In this document: in pieces, positions 47,287-56,907 of the stretch
Position numbering within the stretch: position 1 is the first letter of the stretch
Layout: every line of letters begins with the position of its first letter
Assembly: GCA_024231955.1 (NCBI GenBank)
Contig: JAAEPZ010000012.1
Coordinates: 186,001-250,000, forward strand
Reading direction: 5' to 3'
Source of the DNA: a bacterium
GTDB lineage: Bacteria; Krumholzibacteriota; Krumholzibacteriia; JACNKJ01
Length of the DNA stretch: 64,000 nucleotides
Made by a program: the position numbers and the translations under genes
Notes under the pieces: generated by a model
Databases searched by the model: none
What the model was told of the DNA's origin: nothing
The model's input: the letters and a program-made list of their open reading frames with translations, nothing else

Positions 47287-50200
47287 TTACTTCATCAGCA
47301 GCATGCGCTGCGCCTCCAGGTAGGAACCGACCTCCAGTCGGGAGAGGTAGACGCCCGAGCCCACGGTGCGGCCGGAGTCGTCCCGCCCGGCCCAGTTGAC
47401 CTCGTGCCTGCCCGCCCCCTTTAGTTCCCTCATCAGCAGAGTCCGCACCAGGCGGCCCGCCACGTCGTAGATCCGCAGGGTCACGCGTCCCGGTTCAGGG
47501 AGGTCGTAGCGGATCGTGGTGAGCGGATTGAACGGGTTCGGGTAGCTCTGGTGGAGTCGGTAGGACGCGACCTCCGGCATGCCCGGCGCATCGGTGAAAG
47601 GGTGATCGCAGCCGACAGACAGCGCGCCGATCAACACCTCGCAGTCGTTGTGCTCCGGCAGGCAGGGCGAGTAGGAGGCCAGTGCGTAGGGCTCGTCAAC
47701 GTTCTCCACCCCACAGAAGAGCGGATCCGCCGAGAAGTTGCCGTCCACGCCGAGTCGGTCGGCGATGCAGCCCACGTAGTCGCCGCCGGCGTTCCCGTGG
47801 ATGTTGCAGCAGAGCAGGCTCAGTGCCCCGCCTTCGCCAGGACAGAGGAGGCCCTCGCTCTCCCCGTTGAAGGCGACGATGCAGTGCTCAACGCCGCCGC
47901 CGGTGCCGGAGTCGGAACGATACCTGATCCCGGCGCCCTGCACGCTCGCGGCGTTGTCGGCCACCGTACAGTTCACGATCCGCGGCGAGAGGTTGTGGCA
48001 CTCGATGCCGCCGCCGTAGCTCGCACGGTTGCCGACGATCACGCAGGTCATGATCTCCGCAACCACATCCCGGGCGCAGTAGATGCCGCCCCCCTTCTCG
48101 GCGGCGATGTTGCCCGCGATCCGACAACCTGCGATCAGGCAGGCCGAACCGACGTGGATGCCCCCGCCCAGATCTCCCGCCTCGTTGTCCACGATCCGGC
48201 AGCCGCTGAGGGTCAGTAGGGAGCTCGTGACCGACTCGGCGTAGATGCCGCCGCCGTGAATCTCGGCGCTGTTGTTCCGGATGAGGCAGTCGCTGAACAC
48301 CGCGTCGGAACGCTCGCAGCAGATGCCGCCGCCCGAGCCGGGACCGGCGTGCCTGTCGAGGGTGGTCCCGTCGCCGACGTCGCTCCCCCTGACGCCCGGC
48401 TCGCCGAAGGCATGGTTGTCCTCGATTATGCAGTTGCGGATGGTGGGCGCGCTCCCCTCCCGGCAGTAGACGCCGCCGCCGTTCTCGGCCCAGCCGTTCC
48501 GGATGGTGACCCCCTCGAGAACCGCGGCGGGGCCGTCCTCGAAGTAGAAGTAGAGACCGCGGTGGGGATCGGCCTGGCTGCCCTCGCAATCGATGACGCA
48601 GGCCGCGGGGTCGCCGCCGGCGGACCGGATCGTGATCGCCTGACCGAAGTACTTGAGGTCCCGGTTCTGATCGCCGGTGAAGACGCCGTCCGCGAGCAGG
48701 ATGACGTCTCCATCCGCGCCGGCGTTTATCGCCTGTTGGATCGTCGGGAAGTCGCCCGTGCCGTCGGGCAGAACGTGCCAGTATTGACAACCTATACCCG
48801 CTGCTCCGATCAATCCGCAACCGGGGTTGTTCTCCCCGGCGCAGGGCGAGTCGGCGCGCAGGGTGAAGTCACCGGTCGCAGCGTCGCAGAAGAGCGGGTC
48901 GGCCGAGATATTGCCGTCGACGCCGAACTGGGAGGAGATGCAATCCACGTAGTCGCCGCCCTCGTTGCCGAAGACGTCGCAGCATTCCAGGGGGATGGTA
49001 CCGTCGGGGTCGAAGCAGAGGATAGCGACGCCACCTTCGTTGAAGGCGATGATGTTGCCGGCGCAGGCCCCGCCGTCGTCGGCGCCGCTGAAGAAGATGA
49101 GCCCGGCGCCGTGCTCGGCGCTGTTGGCGACGAAGGTGCAGTTCGTTATCCGGCACCCGAAACTGGTGCTTGCCATACCGCCGCCGAAATACGCCTGATT
49201 GCCGACGAACAGGCAGCCCGTGATCTGGGCGTCACCCAGCCAGGCCCCGCCGCCGCCACCGCCGCAGGAGTTCTCGCGGAACACGCAGTCGTCGATGAGC
49301 GAGGAGGCGCCGGCCCTGATGCCGCCGCCCTCGCCCCAGCTGCTGTTGCCCGTGAAGAGGCAGTCGACGACGGTCAGGCATGACGAGCCTTCAGCGTTGA
49401 TGCCGCCGCCATAATCCTGCGTCGCGTTGCCCACGAACGTGCAGCCGATGAACTCGGCGGGGGAATGCCTGGCCTCGATGCCGCCGCCAGAGTTGTCGGA
49501 GAAGTTGTCCCTGATCAGGCAGCTAACAAACCGGGGCGCGGCCGTGTCGAGATAGACGCCCCCACCGTGCCCCTCGTCGTCGTGGGGATATTCCGCGCTG
49601 TTGTCCGCGATGATGCAGTTGCGGATTGTGGGCGATGTATCGCGGCAGCGGATTCCGCCGCCGCGATACATCCAGCCGTTCCTGACGGTGACCCCCTCCA
49701 GGACGGACTCCGGGCCCTCCCCGGAACCGAAGTCGAAACCCCGGTGACGGTCGTTGGTGCTGCCCTGACAGTCGATGATGCAGGCCTCCGGGTCGCCGCT
49801 GCTCGAGCGCACGGTGACAGCTTTGCCGCGGAACGAAAGGTCCCGGTTGCCGTCGCCGGTATACGTCCCATCGGCCAGGCTGACGGTGTCGCCGTCCACG
49901 GCGTAGTCGAGAGCCTCCTGAATGGTGGCGAAGTCCGCAGGCACGTGGATCGGCGACGTGTGCAGACCCAGGTAGTCCTCCGCCAGGTGATCGCTCTGCA
50001 CATTATTATAGGTACGCTCCGGGGGGTCGAAGGTATAGCTCGGATGCATGGGCGTCAGAGTGCCGCTCCAGCCGAGTGTCACCCTTATGGAGTAGGTTCC
50101 ATCAGGATCGCTGATAACGGTGTAGGGGCCACCAGTGATCGGCACGCCACCGATGGGATCGGCTGAGATGTAGGAAACAGTGCCGGCGATTTCGAGGAGC

Positions 50201-53166
50201 TGATGATCGCAGCCCTGACCGAGAGCACCCATCAACACACCGCAATCGTTGCCGACCGGCAGGCAAGGGGATTCTACGTGGAGGCTGTAGTCTCCACCTG
50301 GTTGGTCACAGAACAGAGGCGGCTCGGAGATGCAGCCGTCAATTCCCGTGTGGTCCTCGAGATAGCCGCCGTAATCGCCGCCGATGTTGCCGGAGACATC
50401 GCAGCACGCAACCGACCAGGTCGTGGCGGAATCCCACGCATGAAGTGCCGCGCCCGCCCCTTCGTTGAAGGCGATGATGCTATTGGTGAGGTCGACATCG
50501 CCGCCATTGGTCCAGACGGCGCTGCCCTCCCTGGTCACTCGGTTCTCAACGAGGCTCAAACGATGCATGTCAATATCGCTGTCGAAGCTGCTGATACCTC
50601 CGCCATGATAGGCTTCGTTGCGGGCGATTAACAGTTCGCCGAGTTCGCAATACGTTTCGCTCAGCGAGATTCCGCCACCGGCATCGTCCGCCCGACAGTC
50701 GACGATGATCATGTCGAACAAGCGCGCCCCGACGTTCCTCAGCCGCAGGCCGCCACCTCGATCGGCATTGCCGTTCCGGATCGTGAACCCATCGATCAGC
50801 GCGACCTCTCCCTCGTGGATATGGAAACCGCGGCCGCTGCCCTCGCAGTCGATGATCGTGACCTCGGCGCCACCCTCGCCCCTGACGATGAAGTCTTTGC
50901 CCCTGAATTCGATGTTCTTGTTGCCGCTGCCGGTGTAGACACCCGGAGCCACGATGATCTGGTCGCAGGACGCGGCCGCGTCGATGCCCGCCTGGATGGT
51001 GGGGGCGTCGCCGGAGCCGTCTGGCAGGATATACCAGACCCGTGGGGCATTGCCTCTCAGCTTGGCGACGAAGGCGTCCCTGTACCCGCCGTTGTACGAT
51101 TCGTCGTGGGTGCCGGGGGTGGTGGGGAAGTCCGTCGAGTTCGTGAACCCCGCGACGACCGGGTCACCCGCCGTAGTCAGGGCCAGCGAGATTCCCCCCT
51201 CGCCTTCGCCGCCACCCAGGTACGTGCCCCACCGCAGGGCGATGAGGGAATCGTCCAGCCTGACTGCGAAGACGTCGCCTATTCCGTCGAGGTTCTCATC
51301 ATAAGCTCCGAAGGTTGTGGGGAAATCGGCTGAACCCGTCGAGCCGGTGACCACAAGATATCCGGCGGAATCCAGGACGATCGCCTCGCCCCCTTCGTAG
51401 CCGCTGCCGCCGAGGAACGTGCCTGCAAGCAGGGTCGTTCCGGATGCGGACAGCCTGGCGATAAACGCGTCCTGCCCGTCACGAACGGTGTCCAGGGCGC
51501 CGGGCGTCGTGGGGAAGTCGGATGAGTTCGTATGCCCGGTGACTATCGGGTTACCGGCGGTGTCCAGCGCCAGCGACCGGGCCCAGCCGGGCTCCTCCGA
51601 CCCCGAACCGCCCAGGAATGTGCTCCAGAGCAGCGTCTCCCCCGCCGGGCCGAGTTTGGAGACGAAGACGTCTCTGTAACCGGCAAACGTGGTATCGAAG
51701 GTCTCGTCAAAGGCACCGGCAGTACTCGGAAAATCAGCGGAGCTGGCGAATCCGGCGATCAGCACGTTGCCTTCGTAGTCGATGGCCAGCGTATTGCTCT
51801 GATCCCAGTCGTCGCCTCCCAGGAGAGTGCTCCAGAGAAGAGCACTCCCCATGGCGCTCAGTTTCGCGACAAAAGCATCCTGAACGCCGTTGAAGGATTC
51901 GTCATACGCCCCGGGTGTCGTGGGGAACGCCACGCCGGCATTGCCCGTGATGATGGGGTTGCCCTCGGAGTCCAAGCCCAGGGCATAACCGACATCGTTG
52001 CCCGGGCCGCCCAGAAACGTGCTCCAGAGCAACGAGTTTCCCGAAGCAGCCAACATGGTGACGAAGGCGTCCAGTCCACCGTTGTGTGATTCGCTGTAAG
52101 CTCCGGGGGTTGTGGGGAAATCGAAAGAGTATGTGTGACCCGTGAGCATGATGCTTCCCGAATCGGTGAGCAGCAGGTCCCAGATGGGATCGGAGCCCAT
52201 GCCACCCAGGAAGGTGCTCCAAAGCAGGGTGCTCCCATCCTCGGCCAGCATGGCGACGATCCCGTCCGGAGCCCCGCTTATCGTTTCCTGATACGCTCCG
52301 GGTGTCGTAGGAAACTCGGGGGAATAGGAGTAGCCTGCGACCACCGGATTGCCGCCAGGCGTGATGGCAACGGCGTAGGCGCGATCGTCGTCACCTCCGC
52401 CAAGTAATGTGCTCCAAAGCAGACCGGCGGGGTAATCCCTGTTCGAGGGGTCCGCGGCATCGGCGAGGTCGGCGGACAGGGCGAGGAAACCAGCATCGCC
52501 ATCGGTGCCTGGCCGGCTGTCCGTGAGAAGACCCATCGTGGTCTCAAGATGGAGGACCCCCACGCCGGCCGCCGTCACCCGCTCCGCGCCCGCGTAGACG
52601 AAGCGCGCCCGGTCCGGATTCGCCCCCGGCTTCGTAACCAGCTCATAGCTGAGTCGGTCGGCCTCTTGTCTGTAGACGAGATCGATCCCCGGCCAGAGGT
52701 CGCGGTAGACCACCTCCCTGAAAGCCGGAACATCCGTACGCCAGTTTTCGGGATCGTTTCCGAGGAGGTAGTTGAAGCGGGTCGGCAACTCGCCCCGCAC
52801 CTCGATGACGGGCGCGGGGTTCGCCCCCTCGAAACGGACCCACAATGCGCAGCCGGACCGCTGTCGAGATGCGGCGCGTTCCGGCCCCGGTTCCGGATCG
52901 ACGAACTCTTGTTCCGGTCGCCAATCCGCCTCCGTTTCCGTATCTCTCCCCTTCAGATCGATCACGACGGCTTCGGGGGTGAAGAAGACGGCCGCCCGCG
53001 TGCCGGGCATGTAGTAGCGCACTGCGGCGGCCATCTGACCTTGATTCTCAATGAAACCGATGGCAGCAGCCGCGTGGACCTGTGAGGGCAACCAACACAA
53101 GATTGCACCAAGGGTCAGAACCAACATGGAGTTCCCCCGGCGCAAAGGACCATTCCCGCCGATCAT
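47287..53166 (-). CDS. giant secreted protein: SBBP propeller plus three beta-helix modules plus type IX sorting domain
   Basis: The 1959-residue protein starts at ATG 53166, six bases after GGAGG. The signal peptide is LVLTLGAILCWLPSQVHA. Residues about 35-230 form the same N-terminal domain as the SBBP protein at 39794-42199 (IENQGQ, WRTDVPAFREVVYRDLWPGIDL). SBBP-like repeats (LLWSTFLGG, DFPTTPGAYDE) run to about 720. Three right-handed beta-helix modules follow, each opening with a (I/L)PxGxGDxPTIQxAI- or FATIQEALD-type cap, with a carboxypeptidase-regulatory-like insert (EIAGTVSYISADPIGGVPIT) after the first. The FlgD-like sorting domain (SYPNPFNPLTTIRYDL to RMLLMK) ends the protein. It combines two architectures found separately elsewhere in this window. 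Confidence 0.88.
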   Translation of the reverse strand: MIGGNGPLRRGNSMLVLTLGAILCWLPSQVHAAAAIGFIENQGQMAAAVRYYMPGTRAAVFFTPEAVVIDLKGRDTETEADWRPEQEFVDPEPGPERAASRQRSGCALWVRFEGANPAPVIEVRGELPTRFNYLLGNDPENWRTDVPAFREVVYRDLWPGIDLVYRQEADRLSYELVTKPGANPDRARFVYAGAERVTAAGVGVLHLETTMGLLTDSRPGTDGDAGFLALSADLADAADPSNRDYPAGLLWSTLLGGGDDDRAYAVAITPGGNPVVAGYSYSPEFPTTPGAYQETISGAPDGIVAMLAEDGSTLLWSTFLGGMGSDPIWDLLLTDSGSIMLTGHTYSFDFPTTPGAYSESHNGGLDAFVTMLAASGNSLLWSTFLGGPGNDVGYALGLDSEGNPIITGNAGVAFPTTPGAYDESFNGVQDAFVAKLSAMGSALLWSTLLGGDDWDQSNTLAIDYEGNVLIAGFASSADFPSTAGAFDETFDTTFAGYRDVFVSKLGPAGETLLWSTFLGGSGSEEPGWARSLALDTAGNPIVTGHTNSSDFPTTPGALDTVRDGQDAFIARLSASGTTLLAGTFLGGSGYEGGEAIVLDSAGYLVVTGSTGSADFPTTFGAYDENLDGIGDVFAVRLDDSLIALRWGTYLGGGEGEGGISLALTTAGDPVVAGFTNSTDFPTTPGTHDESYNGGYRDAFVAKLRGNAPRVWYILPDGSGDAPTIQAGIDAAASCDQIIVAPGVYTGSGNKNIEFRGKDFIVRGEGGAEVTIIDCEGSGRGFHIHEGEVALIDGFTIRNGNADRGGGLRLRNVGARLFDMIIVDCRADDAGGGISLSETYCELGELLIARNEAYHGGGISSFDSDIDMHRLSLVENRVTREGSAVWTNGGDVDLTNSIIAFNEGAGAALHAWDSATTWSVACCDVSGNIGGDYGGYLEDHTGIDGCISEPPLFCDQPGGDYSLHVESPCLPVGNDCGVLMGALGQGCDHQLLEIAGTVSYISADPIGGVPITGGPYTVISDPDGTYSIRVTLGWSGTLTPMHPSYTFDPPERTYNNVQSDHLAEDYLGLHTSPIHVPADFATIQEALDYAVDGDTVSLADGTYTGDGNRDLSFRGKAVTVRSSSGDPEACIIDCQGSTNDRHRGFDFGSGEGPESVLEGVTVRNGWMYRGGGIRCRDTSPTIRNCIIADNSAEYPHDDEGHGGGVYLDTAAPRFVSCLIRDNFSDNSGGGIEARHSPAEFIGCTFVGNATQDYGGGINAEGSSCLTVVDCLFTGNSSWGEGGGIRAGASSLIDDCVFRENSCGGGGGGAWLGDAQITGCLFVGNQAYFGGGMASTSFGCRITNCTFVANSAEHGAGLIFFSGADDGGACAGNIIAFNEGGVAILCFDPDGTIPLECCDVFGNEGGDYVDCISSQFGVDGNISADPLFCDAATGDFTLRADSPCAGENNPGCGLIGAAGIGCQYWHVLPDGTGDFPTIQQAINAGADGDVILLADGVFTGDQNRDLKYFGQAITIRSAGGDPAACVIDCEGSQADPHRGLYFYFEDGPAAVLEGVTIRNGWAENGGGVYCREGSAPTIRNCIIEDNHAFGEPGVRGSDVGDGTTLDRHAGPGSGGGICCERSDAVFSDCLIRNNSAEIHGGGIYAESVTSSLLTLSGCRIVDNEAGDLGGGIHVGSACLIAGCRIAGNIAAEKGGGIYCARDVVAEIMTCVIVGNRASYGGGIECHNLSPRIVNCTVADNAASVQGAGIRYRSDSGTGGGVEHCIVAFNGESEGLLCPGEGGALSLLCCNIHGNAGGDYVGCIADRLGVDGNFSADPLFCGVENVDEPYALASYSPCLPEHNDCEVLIGALSVGCDHPFTDAPGMPEVASYRLHQSYPNPFNPLTTIRYDLPEPGRVTLRIYDVAGRLVRTLLMRELKGAGRHEVNWAGRDDSGRTVGSGVYLSRLEVGSYLEAQRMLLMK

Positions 53167-53205
53167 CGCACACCTCCTGGCTAAATAGACAAAAGGACAT
53201 CAGAT

Positions 53206-53249
53206 CCCGCGACCGCTTGCTGGATATATCAATATACCAGCCTCGCGGG
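53206..53249 (-). promoter_or_regulatory. two-tier hairpin in the leader of the giant protein gene
   Basis: An outer stem CCCGCGA/TCGCGGG encloses an inner stem GCTGG/CCAGC, with alternating TATAT/ATATA at its tip. It ends 40 bases before the start codon and could influence mRNA stability or translation. Confidence 0.45.
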
Positions 53250-53304
53250 TTCGTCTGTGGGGTGCGATGTGTAGGCATGAGGCTGCCGGATGGGGCGCGG
53301 AATT

Positions 53305-53400
53305 ATGATTCAGTATAGCTCGCGTATACCGATTGTGCTCATATTCATAACAATAATTTCGACTATTGCGAGAACCCACGCGGGGATAGATCCGGGGTAG
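53305..53400 (+). pseudogene. possible remnant of a secreted-protein signal peptide
   Basis: Thirty-one codons from ATG 53305 read like a signal peptide: an arginine-containing start, the hydrophobic run IPIVLIFITIISTIA and a polar end (RTHAGIDPG), then TAG. The frame stays readable for a further 27 codons after the TAG, to a TGA, but without clear domain features. There is no convincing ribosome site. It may be a decayed gene or chance. Confidence 0.25.
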
Positions 53401-53587
53401 TGCGAAACATCCACCGGAGCGGACCTCCACCATCATGGATGCCCAATTCCATTAGCTGCCGGTAACTTCAAATCTTGACTCCGCCATTGCGTCGGCAAGC
53501 GGATGTCGTCAATGGAGATAGCGGCGAACGCCTGGGCATTACCTCCTGATCTGTCGGCGATATCGGCGAGTTATCGACAAAGAGCAA

Positions 53588-53617
53588 CCCTCCACCGGCA
53601 CAAACCGATGGAGGGTC
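53588..53617 (-). terminator. hairpin terminator of the serine operon
   Basis: ACCCTCCA pairs with TGGAGGGT, extended by CCGG/CCGA-type pairing, 29 bases after the serC stop. The T run after it on the minus strand is short and broken. Confidence 0.6.
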
Positions 53618-53645
53618 GTTTGATCAACTCATTGCTCGTGAGCAG

Positions 53646-54731
53646 CTAGCCGTTCTTGGCGGCGAACTCGTCCATCAGGTTCGCGAGCGCCTGGGCGCCC
53701 TCGACCGGCATGGCGTTGTACACCGACGCGCGGCAGCCGCCGACACTGCGGTGGCCCTTGAGGCCGCTCATGCCGTTCGCCAAGGCGACGGCCACGAACT
53801 CCTTCTCCAGCTCCTCGGTGGGCATCCGGAAAACGATGTTCATGCTGGAACGGCAAGGCACCGGCACCGGGCAACTGTAGAAGCCGCCGCTCTTGGCCAT
53901 GGCGCCGTAGATCAGATCGGCGCGATCGGCGGCCATCTTCTCCGCGGCCTCCAACCCGCCCAGACCCTTCAACCACTTCATGGTCTTGCCGACCATGTAG
54001 ATCGGGAATACCGGGGGCGTGTTGTAGAGCGAGTCCTTCTTGTAGTGGATCGGATAGTTCAGATAGGCGGGCAGATCGCCGGGGCAACGCTCGATCATGT
54101 CCTCGCGCACGATGGCGATGGCCACGCCCGCGGGTCCGGCGTTCTTCTGTGCGCCGGCGTAGATCATGGCGAACTTCTCGACGGGCACGCGGCGGCTCAT
54201 GAAATCCGAACTCATGTCGCAGATCATGGGCACGTTGCCGGCTTCCGGGAAGCTCTGCCACTGGATGCCGCCGATGGTCTCGTTGCTCGTGATGTGCACA
54301 TAGGCCGCGTCGGCGTTGACCTGAACGCTCGCGGGGTCGGGCAGATTGAGGTAGTTCTCATCCTTGCCGTCCCAGATCACCTTAACGTCGCCGACCTTGC
54401 AGGCATCCTCGTAGGCCTTCTTGGCCCAGGCGCCGGTCACGGTGTAGTCCGCGGCCTTGCCCTTGGGCAGGAAGTTCATGGGGATCATGCCGAACTGCAT
54501 GGTCGCGCCGCCGCCGATGAAGAGCACCTTGTAGTTCGAGGGGAGACCCAGCAACTCGGCCACCAGGGACATCGCCTCGTTGTGCACCGCGTCGTACTGC
54601 TTGCTGCGGTGACTCATCTCGATCAGGGACATCCCCGCGCCGCCGAAGTCCACGAACTCCGCCTGCGCCTCCTCCAAAACGGGCAGCGGCAAAGTGCAGG
54701 GACCGGCGCTGAAGTTGAAGATGCGGCTCAT
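53646..54731 (-). CDS. serC: phosphoserine aminotransferase
   Basis: The 361-residue PLP enzyme converts 3-phosphohydroxypyruvate and glutamate to phosphoserine in serine synthesis. It starts at ATG 54731 behind AAGGAGG; the frame is open far upstream but that part lies antisense-free inside serA. Motifs are FNFSAGPCTLP at the start, IEMSHRS, LFIGGGATMQF, and the PLP lysine K196 in IYAGAQKNAGPAG. GHRSVGGCRASVYNA is at the C terminus, as in the family. The start overlaps the serA stop by four bases (ATGA), so translation is coupled. Confidence 0.96.
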   Translation of the reverse strand: MSRIFNFSAGPCTLPLPVLEEAQAEFVDFGGAGMSLIEMSHRSKQYDAVHNEAMSLVAELLGLPSNYKVLFIGGGATMQFGMIPMNFLPKGKAADYTVTGAWAKKAYEDACKVGDVKVIWDGKDENYLNLPDPASVQVNADAAYVHITSNETIGGIQWQSFPEAGNVPMICDMSSDFMSRRVPVEKFAMIYAGAQKNAGPAGVAIAIVREDMIERCPGDLPAYLNYPIHYKKDSLYNTPPVFPIYMVGKTMKWLKGLGGLEAAEKMAADRADLIYGAMAKSGGFYSCPVPVPCRSSMNIVFRMPTEELEKEFVAVALANGMSGLKGHRSVGGCRASVYNAMPVEGAQALANLMDEFAAKNG

Positions 54732-55615
54732 GCCTTTCCTCCTTCGACGAATTCGTTGATGATCGCCACGACCTCCTGGCCGATCCGCAGCAGGTTCTCC
54801 TTGCTGCTCGCGCCCAGGTGAGGGGTCATGACGACGTTGGGAGCTTTCATGATCGGATAGTCGGCGGCAGGCGGATCGCTCGGCCAGACGTCTGTGGCGT
54901 AGCCGCCCAGCTTGCCGCTCTCCAGCGCCGCGACGACATCGTCGGCGTTGACCGTGGCGCCGCGACCGGTGTTGACCAGCACCGCGCCGTCCTTCATCTT
55001 GGCGATGATGCCGCTGTCGATCATCCCCTTGGTTTCGGGGGTCAGGGGCAGGTGCATGGAGATATAGTCGGCGTCCGCGGCCAACTCCTCCAGCGAACCC
55101 ACCATCTCGGCGTGGTCGCTGCTGTCGACGTACTTGTCGTAAGCCTTCACCGTCATGCCGAACGCGGCGCCGCGCTTGGCGACCTCGGTGGCGATGTTGC
55201 CGATGCCGACCAGGCCCAGCGTCTTGCCGAACAGCTCGGTGCGTTTGAGCTGCTTCTTGATCCACTCGCCGTTGGCCATACTCGTGTGACCGGCGATGAT
55301 GTGGTTGGGCACGGCGATCATCAGGGCAAACGCCAGCTCGGCGACGGCGATGGCCGGGGCCTTGGGCGTGTTGTTGACCTGGATCCCCCGCTCCTTGGCG
55401 TAGGCGGTATCGATGTTGTCGATGCCCACGCCGCCGCGGATGATCAGCTTCAGTTTCGGTGAGGCGTCGATATATTCCTTCGTCGCCTTCGTTTTGCTCC
55501 GAATCAGAATGACATCCGCTTCGGCCTGTCTGCTTTTGTCATCCGTTACCTCGCCGAACTTCGCGAGTTTCCCCGCCAGGGACGGGTCGAATGCATCGGA
55601 AATCATAATCAGCAT
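54728..55615 (-). CDS. serA: D-3-phosphoglycerate dehydrogenase, short form
   Basis: The 295-residue D-2-hydroxyacid dehydrogenase is short for SerA, ending after the catalytic domain. It lacks the C-terminal ACT or regulatory domain that mediates serine inhibition in longer forms. The NAD-binding motif is LGLVGIGNIATEVAK, the active-site arginine is in IIRGGVGIDNID, a second conserved segment is LVNTGRGATVN, and the catalytic histidine is in MTPHLGASS. AGGATAAAG precedes ATG 55615. Placement between a DUF1015 gene and serC supports the SerA assignment over another 2-hydroxyacid dehydrogenase. Confidence 0.93.
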   Translation of the reverse strand: MLIMISDAFDPSLAGKLAKFGEVTDDKSRQAEADVILIRSKTKATKEYIDASPKLKLIIRGGVGIDNIDTAYAKERGIQVNNTPKAPAIAVAELAFALMIAVPNHIIAGHTSMANGEWIKKQLKRTELFGKTLGLVGIGNIATEVAKRGAAFGMTVKAYDKYVDSSDHAEMVGSLEELAADADYISMHLPLTPETKGMIDSGIIAKMKDGAVLVNTGRGATVNADDVVAALESGKLGGYATDVWPSDPPAADYPIMKAPNVVMTPHLGASSKENLLRIGQEVVAIINEFVEGGKA

Positions 55616-55665
55616 TGCTTTATCCTCTCAGTTGGAGCCCGCTGTGCGGGCCGAGGTGAAACTCG

Positions 55666-56907
55666 TCAGTCCTCGAGACTGCGCACGACAACGCCGGAGC
55701 GCAGTTTCGGTTCGAACCAGGTCGATTTCGGGGGCATGACGTCGTTGGCGTCGGCAATCGCCATGATCTGCGCCACGCTGACGGGCGAGAAGGCGAAGGC
55801 CACCGCGCAGTCGGTCTGGCAGCGACGCTCGAGCTCGCCCGCGCCGCGGATGCCGCCGACGAAGTCGATGCGGGAGTCGGTGCGGGGATCGCCGATGCCG
55901 AGCACGGGCGCGAGCAGGTTCTCCTGCAGGATCGACCCGTCCAGGCTTTTAACGGGGTCGTCCGCGGGGAAGGTGCCGGCCTTCGCGCTCACGCGATACC
56001 AGTTGCCGTCCAGGTGCATGCCGAATGTGGTCTGCCGTTCCGGCTCGGGTTTGTCGGTGGGTTCACAGTCGAACTTCTCGCCGAGCTTGGTCAGGAACTC
56101 ATCGTTGCTCAAACCGCCCAGGTCCTTGATCACCCGGTTGTAGCCCATGAGCTGCAGCTCATCGTCGGGGAAACAGACGGCCAGGAAGTGGTTGTAGGCT
56201 TCGTCGCCGGTGTGCCCGGGATTCTGCCTCTTCATGATGTCGCGCACGCGGAAGGCGGAGGCGGTGCGGTGATGACCGTCGGCCACATAGATGCCGTCCA
56301 CCGGCTTGAAGGCATCCTGGATCCGGACGACATCCTTCTCGTCGGCGATGACCCAGAGGACGTGACGCACGGCGTCGTCGGCGGTGAAGTCGTAGACCGG
56401 CTCCCCCTTGCCCTTGAGCTCCTCGACCAGGTTCTTGATCTCGTCCCTCTGGCGGTAGGTGAACAGCACGGGCCCTGCGTTGGCCTTCAGAATCTCCACG
56501 TGATGAGCGCGGTCATCCTCCTTGTCGCGACGGGTGAACTCATGCTTCTTGATGAGCCCCTTCTCGTACTCCTCGACGCTGCAGCCGACAACGAGACCGT
56601 GCTGCACATGGTCGCCCATCGTGAGCTGGTAGATGTAGAAGCAGGGTTTGTCGTCCTGGATCATCACGCCGTCGGCGATCATCCGTCGGTAGTTGGCCGC
56701 GCTCTTTTTGTACACTTCATCGCCATGCGTATCAATGCCGGGATCGAGATCGATCTCGGCCTTGACCACGTGCAGGAAGCTGTGAGGATTCTCCTGCGCC
56801 ACCTTGCGCGCTTCGTCGGAGTTGAGAACATCGTAGGGAGGGCTGGCGACTTTGTCCGCCAGTTCGGGCCGGGGTCTGATCCCGGGGAAGGGTCTTATAT
56901 CGGACAC
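55666..56907 (-). CDS. DUF1015 protein, serine-operon associated
   Basis: The 413-residue protein starts at GTG 56907, five bases after AAGGAG; the frame upstream is open but has no start signal. The family motif IRPFPGIRPRPELADKVASPPYDVLN opens it. HEFTRRDKEDDRAHHVEILKANAGPVLFTYR and VDGIYVADGHHRTASA are typical of DUF1015, whose members commonly sit beside serA and serC. Some DUF1015 proteins have been proposed to act as a SerB-like or serine-kinase type enzyme; I cannot decide from sequence. It is the first gene of the three-gene operon and has a TTGACA-based promoter upstream. Confidence 0.88.
   Translation of the reverse strand: MSDIRPFPGIRPRPELADKVASPPYDVLNSDEARKVAQENPHSFLHVVKAEIDLDPGIDTHGDEVYKKSAANYRRMIADGVMIQDDKPCFYIYQLTMGDHVQHGLVVGCSVEEYEKGLIKKHEFTRRDKEDDRAHHVEILKANAGPVLFTYRQRDEIKNLVEELKGKGEPVYDFTADDAVRHVLWVIADEKDVVRIQDAFKPVDGIYVADGHHRTASAFRVRDIMKRQNPGHTGDEAYNHFLAVCFPDDELQLMGYNRVIKDLGGLSNDEFLTKLGEKFDCEPTDKPEPERQTTFGMHLDGNWYRVSAKAGTFPADDPVKSLDGSILQENLLAPVLGIGDPRTDSRIDFVGGIRGAGELERRCQTDCAVAFAFSPVSVAQIMAIADANDVMPPKSTWFEPKLRSGVVVRSLED

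Larger units (their letters stand above)
53167..53645. other. 479-base intergenic region upstream of the giant secreted protein
   Basis: It contains a structured leader for the giant protein, an open stretch resembling a signal peptide on the plus strand (53305-53400) and the serC terminator. No full gene is seen. Confidence 0.55.

Noticed and set aside
47287..53166. Regular short repeats resembling a CRISPR array
   Set aside because: The spacing follows protein beta-helix and SBBP repeats in frame; there are no identical direct repeats with unique spacers.
54732..55265. Upstream extension of serC
   Set aside because: The extra part overlaps serA out of frame, has no ribosome site, and the SerC family begins at FNFSAGP.
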